NCBI RefSeq assembly: GCF_900177645.1
Contig: NZ_FXAO01000007.1
Span: 283,716 to 347,715, forward strand
Direction of reading: 5' to 3'
Length of the DNA: 64,000 bases
Source: Arenibacter troitsensis
Lineage (GTDB): Bacteria; Bacteroidota; Bacteroidia; Flavobacteriales; Flavobacteriaceae
A program made the position numbers and the translations under genes. Numbering within the stretch: the stretch's first letter is position 1; every line of letters begins with the position of its first letter. Shown here in pieces: positions 33,659 to 43,596 of this stretch. The notes under the pieces are model-generated. The model searched no databases, had not been told where the DNA came from, and saw only the letters and a program-made list of their open reading frames with translations.

Positions 33659-34082
33659 AATATACTTTTTTATATATTTTCTTTGTGGGCCATCATTGCT
33701 TGTGAATAATGGTAATTATTATGTTAGTGACGTGTCTACGTACCTAATTTACCAAATAAACACCAGATAAAAATCCGATCTGTTACATTTTTGGGCGTGG
33801 TAGGATTTTTCAGGATCGGAATCGAGCCGGATCAATGGTAGAAATTTTCTCTTTGGAAGTAGGTAGGAATGAATGATAGCCCTTCTTGTCTACTAAAATA
33901 GATTATTTGGGATATTCTACTCAACGGATATTTGTCAGCGCTTAAATAGTGCATCATTTTTTAATGTATACATAGTAATGGGGCACAGGAACTCTTGAGG
34001 CAGGTTGTAAGTGGGTATTATATTTTACGCAAGGCTGTCCAAAAAAAATATTATATTTAAGACTTAATATAAAATAGTACAA
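33659..34082. other. Gene-free stretch before the YegP-like gene
   Basis: No coding frame is convincing in these 424 bp. Near 34050-34072 an AT-rich inverted repeat (TTATATTTAAG with CTTAATATAA) lies just upstream of the YegP-like gene and may belong to its promoter. Confidence 0.4.
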
Positions 34083-34412
34083 ATGGGAAAATTTGAAATT
34101 AAAAAAGACAAATCCGGACAGTTTCGGTTTAATTTAAAGGCATCCAACGGACAGATCATTTTGGGAAGTGAGGCATATACTACCAAAGCAGCTTGCGATA
34201 ACGGGATAGCATCCGTAAGAAAAAATTCGCAAGAAGACGCCAGATATGAGCGCAATACTGCTAAGGATGGCAGCCCATACTTCAACCTTAAGGCGTCCAA
34301 TGGTCAAGTAATCGGTAAAAGTGAAATGTATTCAAGTACCGCTGCCATGGAAAATGGTATTGCTTCGGTGAAGAAAAACGCACCTGAGGCTGCCATTGAG
34401 GATAACTCATAA
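34083..34412 (+). CDS. YegP-like protein (DUF1508 duplicated)
   Basis: A 109-residue protein made of two DUF1508 (UPF0339) repeats. The first has FRFNLKASNGQIILGSEAY and the second YFNLKASNGQVIGKSEMY; each ends with NGIASV+KN. E. coli YegP has the same two-repeat plan. The fold is small and beta-rich; its role is not established, though relatives are linked to stress. No signal peptide. It is a single-gene unit. Confidence 0.85.
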   Translation: MGKFEIKKDKSGQFRFNLKASNGQIILGSEAYTTKAACDNGIASVRKNSQEDARYERNTAKDGSPYFNLKASNGQVIGKSEMYSSTAAMENGIASVKKNAPEAAIEDNS

Positions 34413-34550
34413 TGGTCTTTGGAACAACAACGGGTTACGTTGATAATTACCAGGAAGGGCAGTCATAAAGACTGTCTTTTTTATTTTTTACCCATTTGGC
34501 AAGCAAAGTCTACCCATGGCGGAGAACGAGGGATAACAGTGGGGCACAAA

Positions 34551-34581
34551 TGGAAATCCAACTTATGAAAATTGGTTGGAT
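34551..34581. repeat. Degenerate copy of the tRNA-Asn terminator
   Basis: The 31 bases starting TGGAAATCCAACTTATGAAA match 32777-32807 with one mismatch, but the T-run is lost. The bases just before it (GTGGGGCACAAA) weakly resemble the tRNA end that precedes the first copy. It may mark an older integration or duplication border. Confidence 0.55.
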
Positions 34582-34690
34582 ATTATGTTTATCGGCCTAG
34601 GACTTTGTTAAATGATTCCATTGCATACACACTGAACTAAAGGCTGTCTTATTCAATCATTGCGCGTTATAAAAGAAATTATATTTGGAG

Positions 34691-35302
34691 CTATACCGAT
34701 CTAGAAGTATGTGGATCTTTTTTTAAAGATTTGAATATTAAGAATAAAACTTGAGGCATTTCCTCTCTTATTGATTGCCTCAGAATCGAAAAGGCTTTGG
34801 TGATATGGGCCTCTACCGATTTAATAGATACTTGTTTATATTCGGCTATTTCCAAATTGGTGAGTCCATCATGTTTACTCAACATAAATATTTCCCTGCA
34901 TTTGGGGGGAAGGTTTTGTATGGCCCTTTTTACTAATTTTATTTTTGCTTCCAAGGCATGGTCATCTTCATTTTCCACCATAGTGGTAAGCGCATCAATA
35001 TATTTTTTCTCCAAGGGAACTACTAATTTCTGTTTGCGATATTCGTCTATAAATTCGTTGTAAACCGATTTATAGAGAAAACTTCTAATTTCAAAATCGG
35101 ATTTTAACCTATTTCTTTTCTTCCAAGTACGGATAAAAACATTTTGGACAATGTCTTCAGCGGCTTTCTCATCATTACTAAGGCTATAGGCATAAATACA
35201 GAGCTTATGGTGGTAGGTGTCCACTAGAAACGTATAAGCTTTGGAATCCCCAGATTTTAGAGCTTCTATCAATTCTAAATTGCCAGAATATTTGGTCAAC
35301 AT
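34691..35302 (-). CDS. ECF sigma factor of the polysaccharide locus
   Basis: A 203-residue ECF sigma factor of the type common beside SusC/SusD genes. Region 2 includes KAAEDIVQNVFIRTWKKRN (about residues 46-64), and region 4 includes LPPKCREIFMLSKHDGLTNL and IAEYKQVSIKSVEAHI, the DNA-reading helix-turn-helix. It is divergent from the FecR-type anti-sigma gene 112 bp away, and the SusC protein downstream of that has an STN signalling domain. Together they form a trans-envelope switch that turns on the locus when substrate binds SusC. Confidence 0.88.
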   Translation of the reverse strand: MLTKYSGNLELIEALKSGDSKAYTFLVDTYHHKLCIYAYSLSNDEKAAEDIVQNVFIRTWKKRNRLKSDFEIRSFLYKSVYNEFIDEYRKQKLVVPLEKKYIDALTTMVENEDDHALEAKIKLVKRAIQNLPPKCREIFMLSKHDGLTNLEIAEYKQVSIKSVEAHITKAFSILRQSIREEMPQVLFLIFKSLKKDPHTSRSV

Positions 35303-35414
35303 ATGGTAATTTGGTAATTATTGGTGGTTTATTTGGGCAATTTAAAAAAAATATACTAAAAAAGTTAGGGTTATGTAAATTCCATACGTATTAAGTGTAA
35401 ATGGTACGTTTCTA

Positions 35415-36584
35415 ATGAACGATAAGCAAGCAAAAGAACTAATAGCCAAATTCCTGATCCAACAAGCCTCGGCCGCTGAGTTGGATGCGCTAATGCTATG
35501 GTTGCAAGATGCTAAAAACGAACAATTGTTCAGCTCCTATGTCCAAACTAATTATGCCATTGAACACCAAATGAGACAATTTGATCCCAATAGATTAAAA
35601 ACCAAGTTGCAGCTATTAATGGACGAAGACATCAAGGCTGTTAAGCGAAAAAAGATCCGTAAGATTATATCTTATTCGGCTGCGGCGGTGGTTACGGTGT
35701 TATTGGCCACTGGCTATTTTCTACAGAACAACAGTTTTAATAAGCCTATAGAAACGACCCCCAGAATAATTAGCAATAATATTAATATAGGGTCCAACAA
35801 AGCCACTTTGACGCTGGAAGACGGCTCTCAAGTTGCCTTGGAAAAAGGGAACACTTATCAAACACCAAATGCAAGCAGTAATGGCGAAGTAATCGTATAC
35901 GGAGCGGATAAAAGTGATGGGGCAAGAGCGGTCTTTAACTATTTGACGGTTCCAAGGGGAGGACAGTTTCACCTGGTATTATCCGACGGTACTGAGGTTT
36001 GGTTAAATTCCGAATCCCAACTTAAATATCCGGTAAACTTTATAAACGGGCAAACTCGCAAAGTAGATTTGGTTTATGGGGAAGGGTACTTCGCTGTTTC
36101 ACCCAGTACGGAACATGAAGGTGCAAAGTTTGTAGTTTCCAATCAATCACAGGAAATAGAGGTATTGGGTACCGAATTTAATATTAAGGCCTATAAAGAC
36201 GAAGCAAATATATATACCACCTTGGTAGAGGGCAAGGTTGTCCTTAACACGGAAACTGCTAAAAGAGTCCTGCAACCGTCGCAACAGCTAAATCTAAATC
36301 TTTATGATAACAGTATGGAAGTGGCTACCGTTAATGTTTATAACGAGATTTCGTGGAAAGATGGCGTTTTTAGTTTTAGAAGAAAGCCCCTTGTGGAGAT
36401 TATGAAGGTGTTGTCCCGCTGGTATGATATGGACGTTATTTTTGAGGATCCAGAGTTGGAAAAAGCGGGGTTTAACGGGGTACTTGATAAAGATCAGAAA
36501 ATAGAAGACATATTGAATACAATTAAAAATTTCAAGGTAATTGAAGATTATGAAATAGTTAATAAAACTATTCTCTTAAAATAA
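35415..36584 (+). CDS. FecR-family anti-sigma factor
   Basis: A 389-residue inner-membrane regulator. The N-terminal cytoplasmic part (residues 1-75, ELIAKFLIQQASAAELDALM) would hold the sigma factor, one membrane helix follows (about 78-98), and the periplasmic part has the FecR domain (GGQFHLVLSDGTEVWLNSES, then VDLVYGEGYFAVSP) and a DUF4974-type C-terminal domain that contacts the STN domain of SusC. It lies upstream of and in line with susC. This is the usual signal relay of Bacteroidota carbohydrate loci. Confidence 0.9.
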   Translation: MNDKQAKELIAKFLIQQASAAELDALMLWLQDAKNEQLFSSYVQTNYAIEHQMRQFDPNRLKTKLQLLMDEDIKAVKRKKIRKIISYSAAAVVTVLLATGYFLQNNSFNKPIETTPRIISNNINIGSNKATLTLEDGSQVALEKGNTYQTPNASSNGEVIVYGADKSDGARAVFNYLTVPRGGQFHLVLSDGTEVWLNSESQLKYPVNFINGQTRKVDLVYGEGYFAVSPSTEHEGAKFVVSNQSQEIEVLGTEFNIKAYKDEANIYTTLVEGKVVLNTETAKRVLQPSQQLNLNLYDNSMEVATVNVYNEISWKDGVFSFRRKPLVEIMKVLSRWYDMDVIFEDPELEKAGFNGVLDKDQKIEDILNTIKNFKVIEDYEIVNKTILLK

Positions 36585-36599
36585 AATAGAATTAATAAA

Positions 36600-36648
36600 A
36601 AAGGGAGCGAAGGAGAACATTTAGCGGTGCATCAACTTCGTCCCTTTA
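36600..36648 (+). promoter_or_regulatory. Leader hairpin between anti-sigma and susC-like genes
   Basis: AAAGGGAGCGAAG pairs with CTTCGTCCCTTT with one bulge, around about 23 bases. There is no T-run, so it may be a processing or stability element that separates the low-level regulator message from the highly expressed SusC message, or a weak attenuator. Confidence 0.4.
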
Positions 36649-36693
36649 GACTGTATTACTTAAACCAATGTTTAACCAATACCATGTAAATTT

Positions 36694-39600
36694 ATGAAAA
36701 TTAAATTAATTAAGTCCCGGTCATTCGTCCGATGGCGAATGCTAATTATGATGATGAGAACCTTTATTTTTCTATTGTGTACAACCGTTTTTGGGATAAC
36801 GACTGAAAAGTCATTTTCTCAAGAAAAAATAACAATAGACGTGGATAAAGTAGTCTCTGTAGATGAGGTTTTTGATATTATTCAAAACCAGACCAAGTAT
36901 CGTTTTATATATCCAGTCGATCTGTTTGCAGATGCTCCTCAAGTACAATTGAAGAAAGGAGAGATTGCAGTGGATGAGCTTTTAAAACAAAGTTTGTCCA
37001 AGAGTCCGGTAGAATTTGACCTGTCCCGAAAAAATCGTATTGTGATTAAGGAATGGCATGCCGATACAGGGCCTGCCGAAGAAGTGTTGTCGCAACAACA
37101 ATTCGAAGTTTCGGGTACGGTAACGGATCAGGCGGGTCAACCCTTGCCAGGGGCAAATATTGTTGAAAAAGGAACAGCCAATGGGGTTACCGCAGATTTT
37201 GATGGGAATTTTTCTATAGATGTTGCCAACGAAAAGGCAATTTTAGTAGTTTCTTACATTGGTTATGCTACGAAAGAAGTTCCCATTAATGGGGAGTTCA
37301 ATATCAATGTTGTGCTGGAGGAAAGTGCTGCTGGCCTTGAGGAGGTAGTTGTAGTTGGTTATGGAGCGGTACAACGGAAAGATTTAACCACTTCCATTTC
37401 AACGGTTAAGGCAGAGGAAATATCAAAAATAACTACCGCTTCCTTTGATCAGGCGCTTAAAGGTATGGCTCCGGGATTATTTATTGCGCAATCTCAAGGT
37501 GCTCCAGGAGCCCAGCCGGACATAAGAATTAGGGGAACTAATTCGATTTCTGCGGGTACTGCCCCTTTGTATGTAATAGATGGACTGGTAATTCCAAACA
37601 ATAGTGGTTCGGCAAATGCGTTTGATGTGGATCAGGCAACACCGGGTGCAACGAATATATTTGCTACAATAAATCCGGACGACATTGAGTCGATTGAGGT
37701 ATTAAAAGATGCCGCAGCTACTGCAATCTATGGCGCAAGAGGAAGTAATGGAGTGATTATCGTAAATACTAAAAGAGGTAAGTCTGGCCAAGCTAAGATT
37801 AATTTTGACTATTATACGGCTCTAGCCAACATTTCCAAAGATTACCCTTTAACCAATGCGGTTCAATACATTACTATAGCCAATAGATATACTGATGCCA
37901 ACGGTGCAAATCGATTGTTTACGGATGCAGACTTGGAAAATTATTCAGGTACAGGAGGTACCGATTGGCAAAATGCAGTTTTTAGAACTGCCATAACTCA
38001 GAATTTTTCCCTTTCAGCATCAGGGGGTACTGATAAATTTTCATACTTCCTATCCAGCTCGTATTATGATGAAGAAGGGATAGTTATAGATAATGATTTG
38101 AGTAGATTTTCAATTAGGGCAAATTTGGATGCTACACTCGGAAAATTCAAACTTGGAAATAGTATGACTGCCTCGTATACAACCAACAATGATATTCCAT
38201 ATGGAATAGACCGTAATCCACAGGCAGGTCCTGCAGTTATTTCCAGTGTTTTGCAAATGCCTCCTACAGATCCCATTTTTAATGCGGATGGGACATACTT
38301 TGTATTTCCAACAAGGTCATCTGGGGCTATAACAAATCCTGTAGCTATTGCAAAAACTCAGGAAATACAGTATAAGACACTAAGAAGTTTGGGCAATTTC
38401 TTTTTGGAATATACAATTTTTGACGATTTGAAAATACGCTCAAGTTTAGGATATGATATTTTTTCTAGAAGTGATGGAGTTTACTTTCCTAAGGAGACTA
38501 CGTTATTAGGAAGTGAGTTGGGAGGGGTAGCCAGAAGGGCGAGTACTTTAAATCTGACCTGGTTAAACGAGAACACCTTAAGCTATAATAAAGAATTTGG
38601 AAATCATAAGGTTAACGCCGTTATTGGTACAACTTTTCAAGGAAATCATTTAGAGGGTGTTTTTGCTGGGTCTTCCAATTTTGTTACCGACGGGTTTAAG
38701 TCTTTTAACCTTGAGGCGGGAGCATCGGATTTACCTCCAGGGTCAATCCTTCAAGAATGGCAAGTCTCTTCATTTTTGGGTAGGGTGGCATATGATTATA
38801 AATCAAGATACTTATTAACTTTTTCTGGTCGATATGATGGTTCATCAAGGTTGGGACCTAACGATCGTTATGATTTTTTTCCAGCCGTCTCTGGTGCGTG
38901 GAGAATAAGTGATGAACCTTTTTTCGAAGGCATATCAAATAAAATAGATTATTTGAAACTTAGGGCTAGTTATGGAGTAGGAGGTAACGATCAAATTGGT
39001 AATTATGCTTCCTTTCCAAGTTTTAGCACAACTTCTGTGCAATTTGGAAGCACGTCGTCTACTGGGGTGATTCCAGGCAGTTTTGGCAATCAGGATATTA
39101 AATGGGAACGAACGACACAGTTGGATATTGGCCTGGATGCAACCTTTTTTAATAATGTCTTAAGTCTTACAGCTGATTATTACGACAAAACGACTACAGA
39201 CTTGTTGGCTCCAAGGGTATTGGCTTCTGAATCAGGTTTTTCTAACATTACGGTTAATGCGGGTGAGATTAAGAATAGTGGCTTTGAATTGGAGGTTGGA
39301 AGCACTTTTAACCTAGGTGAGTTCGCAGTGGACCTAAATGCTAACGCTTCCTTTGAGAAGAATAAGTTCATAAGTCTAGGAGAGTTTAATCAGGCAGATA
39401 CATTACGAACAGGTAATACAGCAAGAATTGTTGGCAAGCCTTTGGGAACTTGGTTTATCCCGCAGTTCAAAGGTATATATCAAATAGGGCAAGAGGCAGA
39501 GGCAGCGATTTATAATAAAGAAGTAGGAGATCCTATTATCGAAGATATAAATGGAGATGGGCAGATAATTCCATTGGATGATTTTAGGGCAACTGATTTA

Positions 39601-40074
39601 AGTGCTCCCAACAAGTACTTTGGATTTAACGGTAATGTTCGCTATGAAGGGTGGGATTTAGGCTTTTTCTTTCAAGGAGCCTTCGGTCATAGAATTTATA
39701 ATAGGGATTTTGCGGAAAGAGGCTATAGAATTAATCAAGGTCTTAGTAACTTTTATACGTCTTTATTAGATGCGTGGACTCCTCAAAATCCAAGTAATAC
39801 TATTCCCAGATTGAATGCAAATATAAATCACCTAGTTCATTCTGGGACTGTTCAAAAAGCAGATTACATTAGACTTCAAAATGTAACAATAGGATACAAT
39901 TTCGATAAAAGGGTTTTAGATAAACTAAATGTTTCAAAATTACGATTGTATTTGAGTGGACAGAATCTTGCCACATTCACAAAGTATGACGGATTAAATC
40001 CTGAGGCGTTTAATGACAATGGATCCTATCCATTGAGTCGCACTTATAGAATTGGAGTTAATATTAGTTTATAA
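36694..40074 (+). CDS. SusC-like TonB-dependent outer membrane transporter
   Basis: A 1126-residue outer membrane importer for oligosaccharides. After a signal peptide (to about residue 43) come an STN signalling domain (about 46-120), a carboxypeptidase-regulatory-like domain (VSGTVTDQAGQPLPGANIVE, about 139-220), a plug with VVVGYGAVQRKDLTTSIST and VLKDAAATAIYGARGSNGVI, and a barrel ending in the typical aromatic-containing strand (YRIGVNISL). The STN domain fits control by the neighbouring FecR/sigma pair. The SusD-like partner gene follows after 11 bp. The glycan transported cannot be read from the sequence. Confidence 0.93.
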   Translation: MKIKLIKSRSFVRWRMLIMMMRTFIFLLCTTVFGITTEKSFSQEKITIDVDKVVSVDEVFDIIQNQTKYRFIYPVDLFADAPQVQLKKGEIAVDELLKQSLSKSPVEFDLSRKNRIVIKEWHADTGPAEEVLSQQQFEVSGTVTDQAGQPLPGANIVEKGTANGVTADFDGNFSIDVANEKAILVVSYIGYATKEVPINGEFNINVVLEESAAGLEEVVVVGYGAVQRKDLTTSISTVKAEEISKITTASFDQALKGMAPGLFIAQSQGAPGAQPDIRIRGTNSISAGTAPLYVIDGLVIPNNSGSANAFDVDQATPGATNIFATINPDDIESIEVLKDAAATAIYGARGSNGVIIVNTKRGKSGQAKINFDYYTALANISKDYPLTNAVQYITIANRYTDANGANRLFTDADLENYSGTGGTDWQNAVFRTAITQNFSLSASGGTDKFSYFLSSSYYDEEGIVIDNDLSRFSIRANLDATLGKFKLGNSMTASYTTNNDIPYGIDRNPQAGPAVISSVLQMPPTDPIFNADGTYFVFPTRSSGAITNPVAIAKTQEIQYKTLRSLGNFFLEYTIFDDLKIRSSLGYDIFSRSDGVYFPKETTLLGSELGGVARRASTLNLTWLNENTLSYNKEFGNHKVNAVIGTTFQGNHLEGVFAGSSNFVTDGFKSFNLEAGASDLPPGSILQEWQVSSFLGRVAYDYKSRYLLTFSGRYDGSSRLGPNDRYDFFPAVSGAWRISDEPFFEGISNKIDYLKLRASYGVGGNDQIGNYASFPSFSTTSVQFGSTSSTGVIPGSFGNQDIKWERTTQLDIGLDATFFNNVLSLTADYYDKTTTDLLAPRVLASESGFSNITVNAGEIKNSGFELEVGSTFNLGEFAVDLNANASFEKNKFISLGEFNQADTLRTGNTARIVGKPLGTWFIPQFKGIYQIGQEAEAAIYNKEVGDPIIEDINGDGQIIPLDDFRATDLSAPNKYFGFNGNVRYEGWDLGFFFQGAFGHRIYNRDFAERGYRINQGLSNFYTSLLDAWTPQNPSNTIPRLNANINHLVHSGTVQKADYIRLQNVTIGYNFDKRVLDKLNVSKLRLYLSGQNLATFTKYDGLNPEAFNDNGSYPLSRTYRIGVNISL

Positions 40075-40085
40075 ATAAAATAAAA

Positions 40086-41582
40086 ATGAAAAAATATATA
40101 ATTATTACTAGATCGTTCTTAACATATATATTGATATTCTCTTTTTTTGGTTGTGATAATTTTTTGGAGACGGAGCCAAGAAGTTTTATCAATCCATCTT
40201 CTTTTTTTAATACAGAATCAGATGCGGAAGCCGCAGTTTTGGGAGGGTATAGAACTTTTGGATCGGGAATTTCTGGCTCTTTTGGTTGGCATCAGGATTT
40301 TCAGTTGGCTGCCATGTCCGACGATTTTACTGTTAGACCATTGGCGAATCCCAATGATGTAGATAGAAATGCTAAATTTATCGATTTTAACCCTACACGC
40401 GGACCACAGAATTTATATTATCAAGTGGGGGCGATTAATACGTTTAGCTGGTCCATTGACGGAATATCGGGAATGCCTGAATTTCCCAATAAGCAGGCAT
40501 TAATTGCCGAATCAAAATTTCTTCGGGCCTACAATTACTTTATTATGGTACAGCTATTCGGTGGTGTTTCAATCATTGATAAAGCTTTGGAAACACCTGA
40601 GGAAGCTTCAAATATACCAAGAGGCACTGTTGATGAAGTTTATGATTTGATTGTTGGTGACTTAATAACCGGAAGTGAAGAATTACCGGAAACATCCCCC
40701 CAACCTGGACGTCCCTCCAAGTACACAGCTATGGCATTATTAGCCAAGGTTTATTTAACTAAAGGCGAATGGGCAGATGCTGCTTCTTGGGCAAAGAGGG
40801 TGATTAATGAAAGTGATAGGGAATTATTACCATCTATTTGGCATGTATTTGACGATTCCAACGAAAATAATCAAGAGTCATTATTTGAAATTCAATACGA
40901 AATTGAATTACAAAGAGCGAACCAAGTAGGTAATTGGCCTAGGGGTATAGGTGCCAACGCTGATAAAGATTATTTTCTTGGTCCAAATTGGGGAGGTGTA
41001 TATATTGCATCAGAAGATTTGATTTCTGATTTTGAGCAAGGTGATGAAAGAAGAAATATGATTGCGACAGAGGTCTCCAATGCCGCTGGAGAAGTCCTTA
41101 CCTTCAATGCCGATGGTACAACCCCCAATTATAGTATAAAAAGAACACCTAGTGCCTATATCAATGGACTTGAATCTAATAACAATAGCAGCTATAATTT
41201 TATTGCACTTCGGTTAGCTGAAGTCTATTTAATAGCTGCAGAAGCGGAAAATGAGGTAAACGGTCCGGGTTCTGCCCTACAATATATCAACCCAGTTCGT
41301 AATAGAGCCGGATTAAGTAATATAGAAGTAACTAATCCCGTAGTATCGTCGGATAAAAGTGCTTTTAGGTCTGCGGTAAGAAAGGAACGTAGAACCGAGC
41401 TTTTTGACGAAAGGGTACGCTATTTCGACTTATTACGTTGGGGCACTCTGGTAGAGCGTGTTTTGGCAGTAACTCCAGATGCACAAATACAACCTCATCA
41501 TGTTTTGTTTCCAATTCCTCAAGATGTATTTGAAAGAAATGATGGTATGAATGCAGCAACTGATCAAAACCCGGGATACTAA
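40086..41582 (+). CDS. SusD-like glycan-binding lipoprotein
   Basis: A 498-residue surface lipoprotein that caps the SusC transporter and binds glycan. The lipobox is FSFFGC with the acylated Cys near residue 23; ETEPRSFINPSSFFNTESDA is the usual SusD start. The helical TPR-like core (ESKFLRAYNYFIMVQLFGGV, TAMALLAKVYLTKGEW) and the C-terminal RKERRTELFDERVRYFDLLR segment are intact. It forms one transcript with the SusC gene and the sulfatase gene that follows 57 bp later. Confidence 0.93.
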   Translation: MKKYIIITRSFLTYILIFSFFGCDNFLETEPRSFINPSSFFNTESDAEAAVLGGYRTFGSGISGSFGWHQDFQLAAMSDDFTVRPLANPNDVDRNAKFIDFNPTRGPQNLYYQVGAINTFSWSIDGISGMPEFPNKQALIAESKFLRAYNYFIMVQLFGGVSIIDKALETPEEASNIPRGTVDEVYDLIVGDLITGSEELPETSPQPGRPSKYTAMALLAKVYLTKGEWADAASWAKRVINESDRELLPSIWHVFDDSNENNQESLFEIQYEIELQRANQVGNWPRGIGANADKDYFLGPNWGGVYIASEDLISDFEQGDERRNMIATEVSNAAGEVLTFNADGTTPNYSIKRTPSAYINGLESNNNSSYNFIALRLAEVYLIAAEAENEVNGPGSALQYINPVRNRAGLSNIEVTNPVVSSDKSAFRSAVRKERRTELFDERVRYFDLLRWGTLVERVLAVTPDAQIQPHHVLFPIPQDVFERNDGMNAATDQNPGY

Positions 41583-41639
41583 AATGATTTTCGGTCAAGA
41601 AATTCTTTTAAATAAGAATCTGATACTAATTAATCAAAA

Positions 41640-43088
41640 ATGGTGTTAATGAGGTCAATCTATTTCAGGAAAATTACTCCAATATTCATTTGTTTTTTTC
41701 TTTTCGCTTGCGAAGAAAGAGAGAAACATAATACAGTGAATAAAGAAGATGTCGCAGGGCTGCCCAATATAATTATTTTGCTGGCCGATGATTTGGGTTA
41801 TGGGGATTTATCAATTTACGGAAGTCAATCTATTGAGACCCCAAACATAGATGCGTTAGCGCGCGAAGGTATGAGGTTCAGCCAATTCTATTCGGGTTCG
41901 GCAGTCTGTTCTCCTTCTAGAGCATGTCTTCTGACTGGGAAATATCCTTTACGTTATGATATTCGACAACATTTTAATGATAATGAAGAACATCTTCCAG
42001 AAACTTCTATAACACTTCCAAAACTATTAAGGGATAATGGGTATAAAACTGTACACATTGGCAAATGGCATTTAGGGGGGTTAAGGCCAATTGACTTCGA
42101 AGCTCGAGCTGCAGGTAATACGGCGAATCCCGGACCATTACAGCATGGTTTCGATCACTATTTGACCAGTATTGAGGGTGCTCCTACTAGGCCAAAATTA
42201 ATTAAAGAAAGAAAATTGTACAGGGAGGGAGGTAAATATATGATAAGAAACGACAGGCGAGCAGATACCATAAATAAGCATTGGACAGAAATAAAAGTGG
42301 ACGAGGCGATTTCTAAAATCGACATCTATCAAAATGAAAATGCACCTTTTTTTATTAATCTTTGGTTCGATGTGCCACATACTCCTTATGAACCGGCCCC
42401 TGAACCCCATTTGTCGAAATACAAAAAACTTGGTGCCACAGGTGATCAATTATACTTTAGGTCTATGGTATCACATTTAGATGCCAATATAGGTAGATTG
42501 ATCTCCTATTTGAAGGAAAAGGGAATTTTTGAAAATACTATAATTCTATTTACTTCAGATAATGGTCCAGCTTTTCAGGGAAGCCCAGGACCATTTTCAG
42601 GTGGTAAAACTGATTTACATGAAGGAGGATTGCGTGTTCCCATGTTAGCTGTCTGGAAGGGTAGGATTCCAGAAAATACCCATTCATTCAATACCTTACA
42701 CATGGCGGATATTTTGCCGACCTTGGCAGATGCTGTCGGAATTAATATAGATAATCTTGAAATAGATGGAATTAGTGCGTTGCCACTTCTTGAAAATAAT
42801 AATTATGTGGAACGAGAAGCCCTTTATTGGCAAATGGACCTCTATAAAGGTTTTCAAAATCAAGGACCTAAACCGCTTCCTTATGCAACTTCGGGTATAG
42901 TTCAGGGAAAGTGGAAAATGTTAATGGACAGTACTGGGCCAGCAGCGCTTTACGATTTGGCGCAGGATCATCGCGAGCTATATAATCTTAAGGGCAAGCA
43001 TCCCTTTGTCGAGAAGGAACTCTCGTCAAAATTAGAGGACTTCTTAATGGCTAAAAGGGACACCACTGGATTTATTGAAATTAAATAA
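41640..43088 (+). CDS. Sulfatase 1 (family S1, lipoprotein)
   Basis: A 482-residue type I sulfatase. The maturation signature is CSPSR in GSAVCSPSRACLLTGKYP; its Cys is converted to formylglycine. The metal site residues are seen in ILLADDLGYGD near the start and FTSDNGPAFQGS further on, and HIGKWHLGG supplies substrate-site residues. FFLFACEE is a lipobox, so the enzyme is anchored in a membrane. Another start exists at 41649. It follows the SusC/SusD genes in the same transcript, which ends at the strong terminator at 43284. It removes sulfate esters from the glycan taken up by the system. Confidence 0.92.
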   Translation: MVLMRSIYFRKITPIFICFFLFACEEREKHNTVNKEDVAGLPNIIILLADDLGYGDLSIYGSQSIETPNIDALAREGMRFSQFYSGSAVCSPSRACLLTGKYPLRYDIRQHFNDNEEHLPETSITLPKLLRDNGYKTVHIGKWHLGGLRPIDFEARAAGNTANPGPLQHGFDHYLTSIEGAPTRPKLIKERKLYREGGKYMIRNDRRADTINKHWTEIKVDEAISKIDIYQNENAPFFINLWFDVPHTPYEPAPEPHLSKYKKLGATGDQLYFRSMVSHLDANIGRLISYLKEKGIFENTIILFTSDNGPAFQGSPGPFSGGKTDLHEGGLRVPMLAVWKGRIPENTHSFNTLHMADILPTLADAVGINIDNLEIDGISALPLLENNNYVEREALYWQMDLYKGFQNQGPKPLPYATSGIVQGKWKMLMDSTGPAALYDLAQDHRELYNLKGKHPFVEKELSSKLEDFLMAKRDTTGFIEIK

Positions 43089-43283
43089 TTGCCGTGGTGT
43101 CAAAACTTGAGTGTAATTATTGGTTTGATTTTTAGTTTAAAAAGTTCTATGTTACAAAAAGGTATAAATTCGATATAAAGGAAATTACTTCCCACTCACT
43201 GGTTAATATAATTCAACATGAGGTAGGAGAAAGTATTCAAAATGCATGTTTGAGTTAATTGAGTCGGTTACTTAATCTCTTTT

Positions 43284-43316
43284 AAAAAGGGCAGACCCAA
43301 TTGTCTGCCCTTTTTT
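43284..43316 (+). terminator. Strong intrinsic terminator
   Basis: AAAAAGGGCAGAC pairs with GTCTGCCCTTTTTT around CCAATT, a 13-bp perfect stem ending in a T-run. It ends the SusC-SusD-sulfatase transcript. The remainder of the gene-free stretch 43089-43596 is AT-rich and should hold the promoter of sulfatase 2; no other feature is clear. Confidence 0.9.
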
Positions 43317-43596
43317 GCCTCCTAATCCTTATTTCTGTACCTGCCAAGTTTAGGCATTACCTGGGTAGTATAAGGGGTTTTTCCATATCGTTAGATTTTT
43401 TTAATGTCGTGAAAAATTTATCAAAATATAGCGTTAAACTCATGGTCTAAGCAAAAAACGTACCACTAGTGGTGCTTTTACTAGTGGCAACATCAATATC
43501 CTTTATCTATTTTTAAAAGTTTTAAAAATGATTTTTTTAGAAAAGTCTAGGGATTCATAAATGCAAATTAAACACCATCTAAAGTTTTTTATACAT

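Noticed and set aside
36694-40074. Siderophore receptor for the STN-containing transporter
   Set aside because: The SusD-like gene follows directly and the neighbours are sulfatases and glycosidases, so glycan uptake is far more likely.
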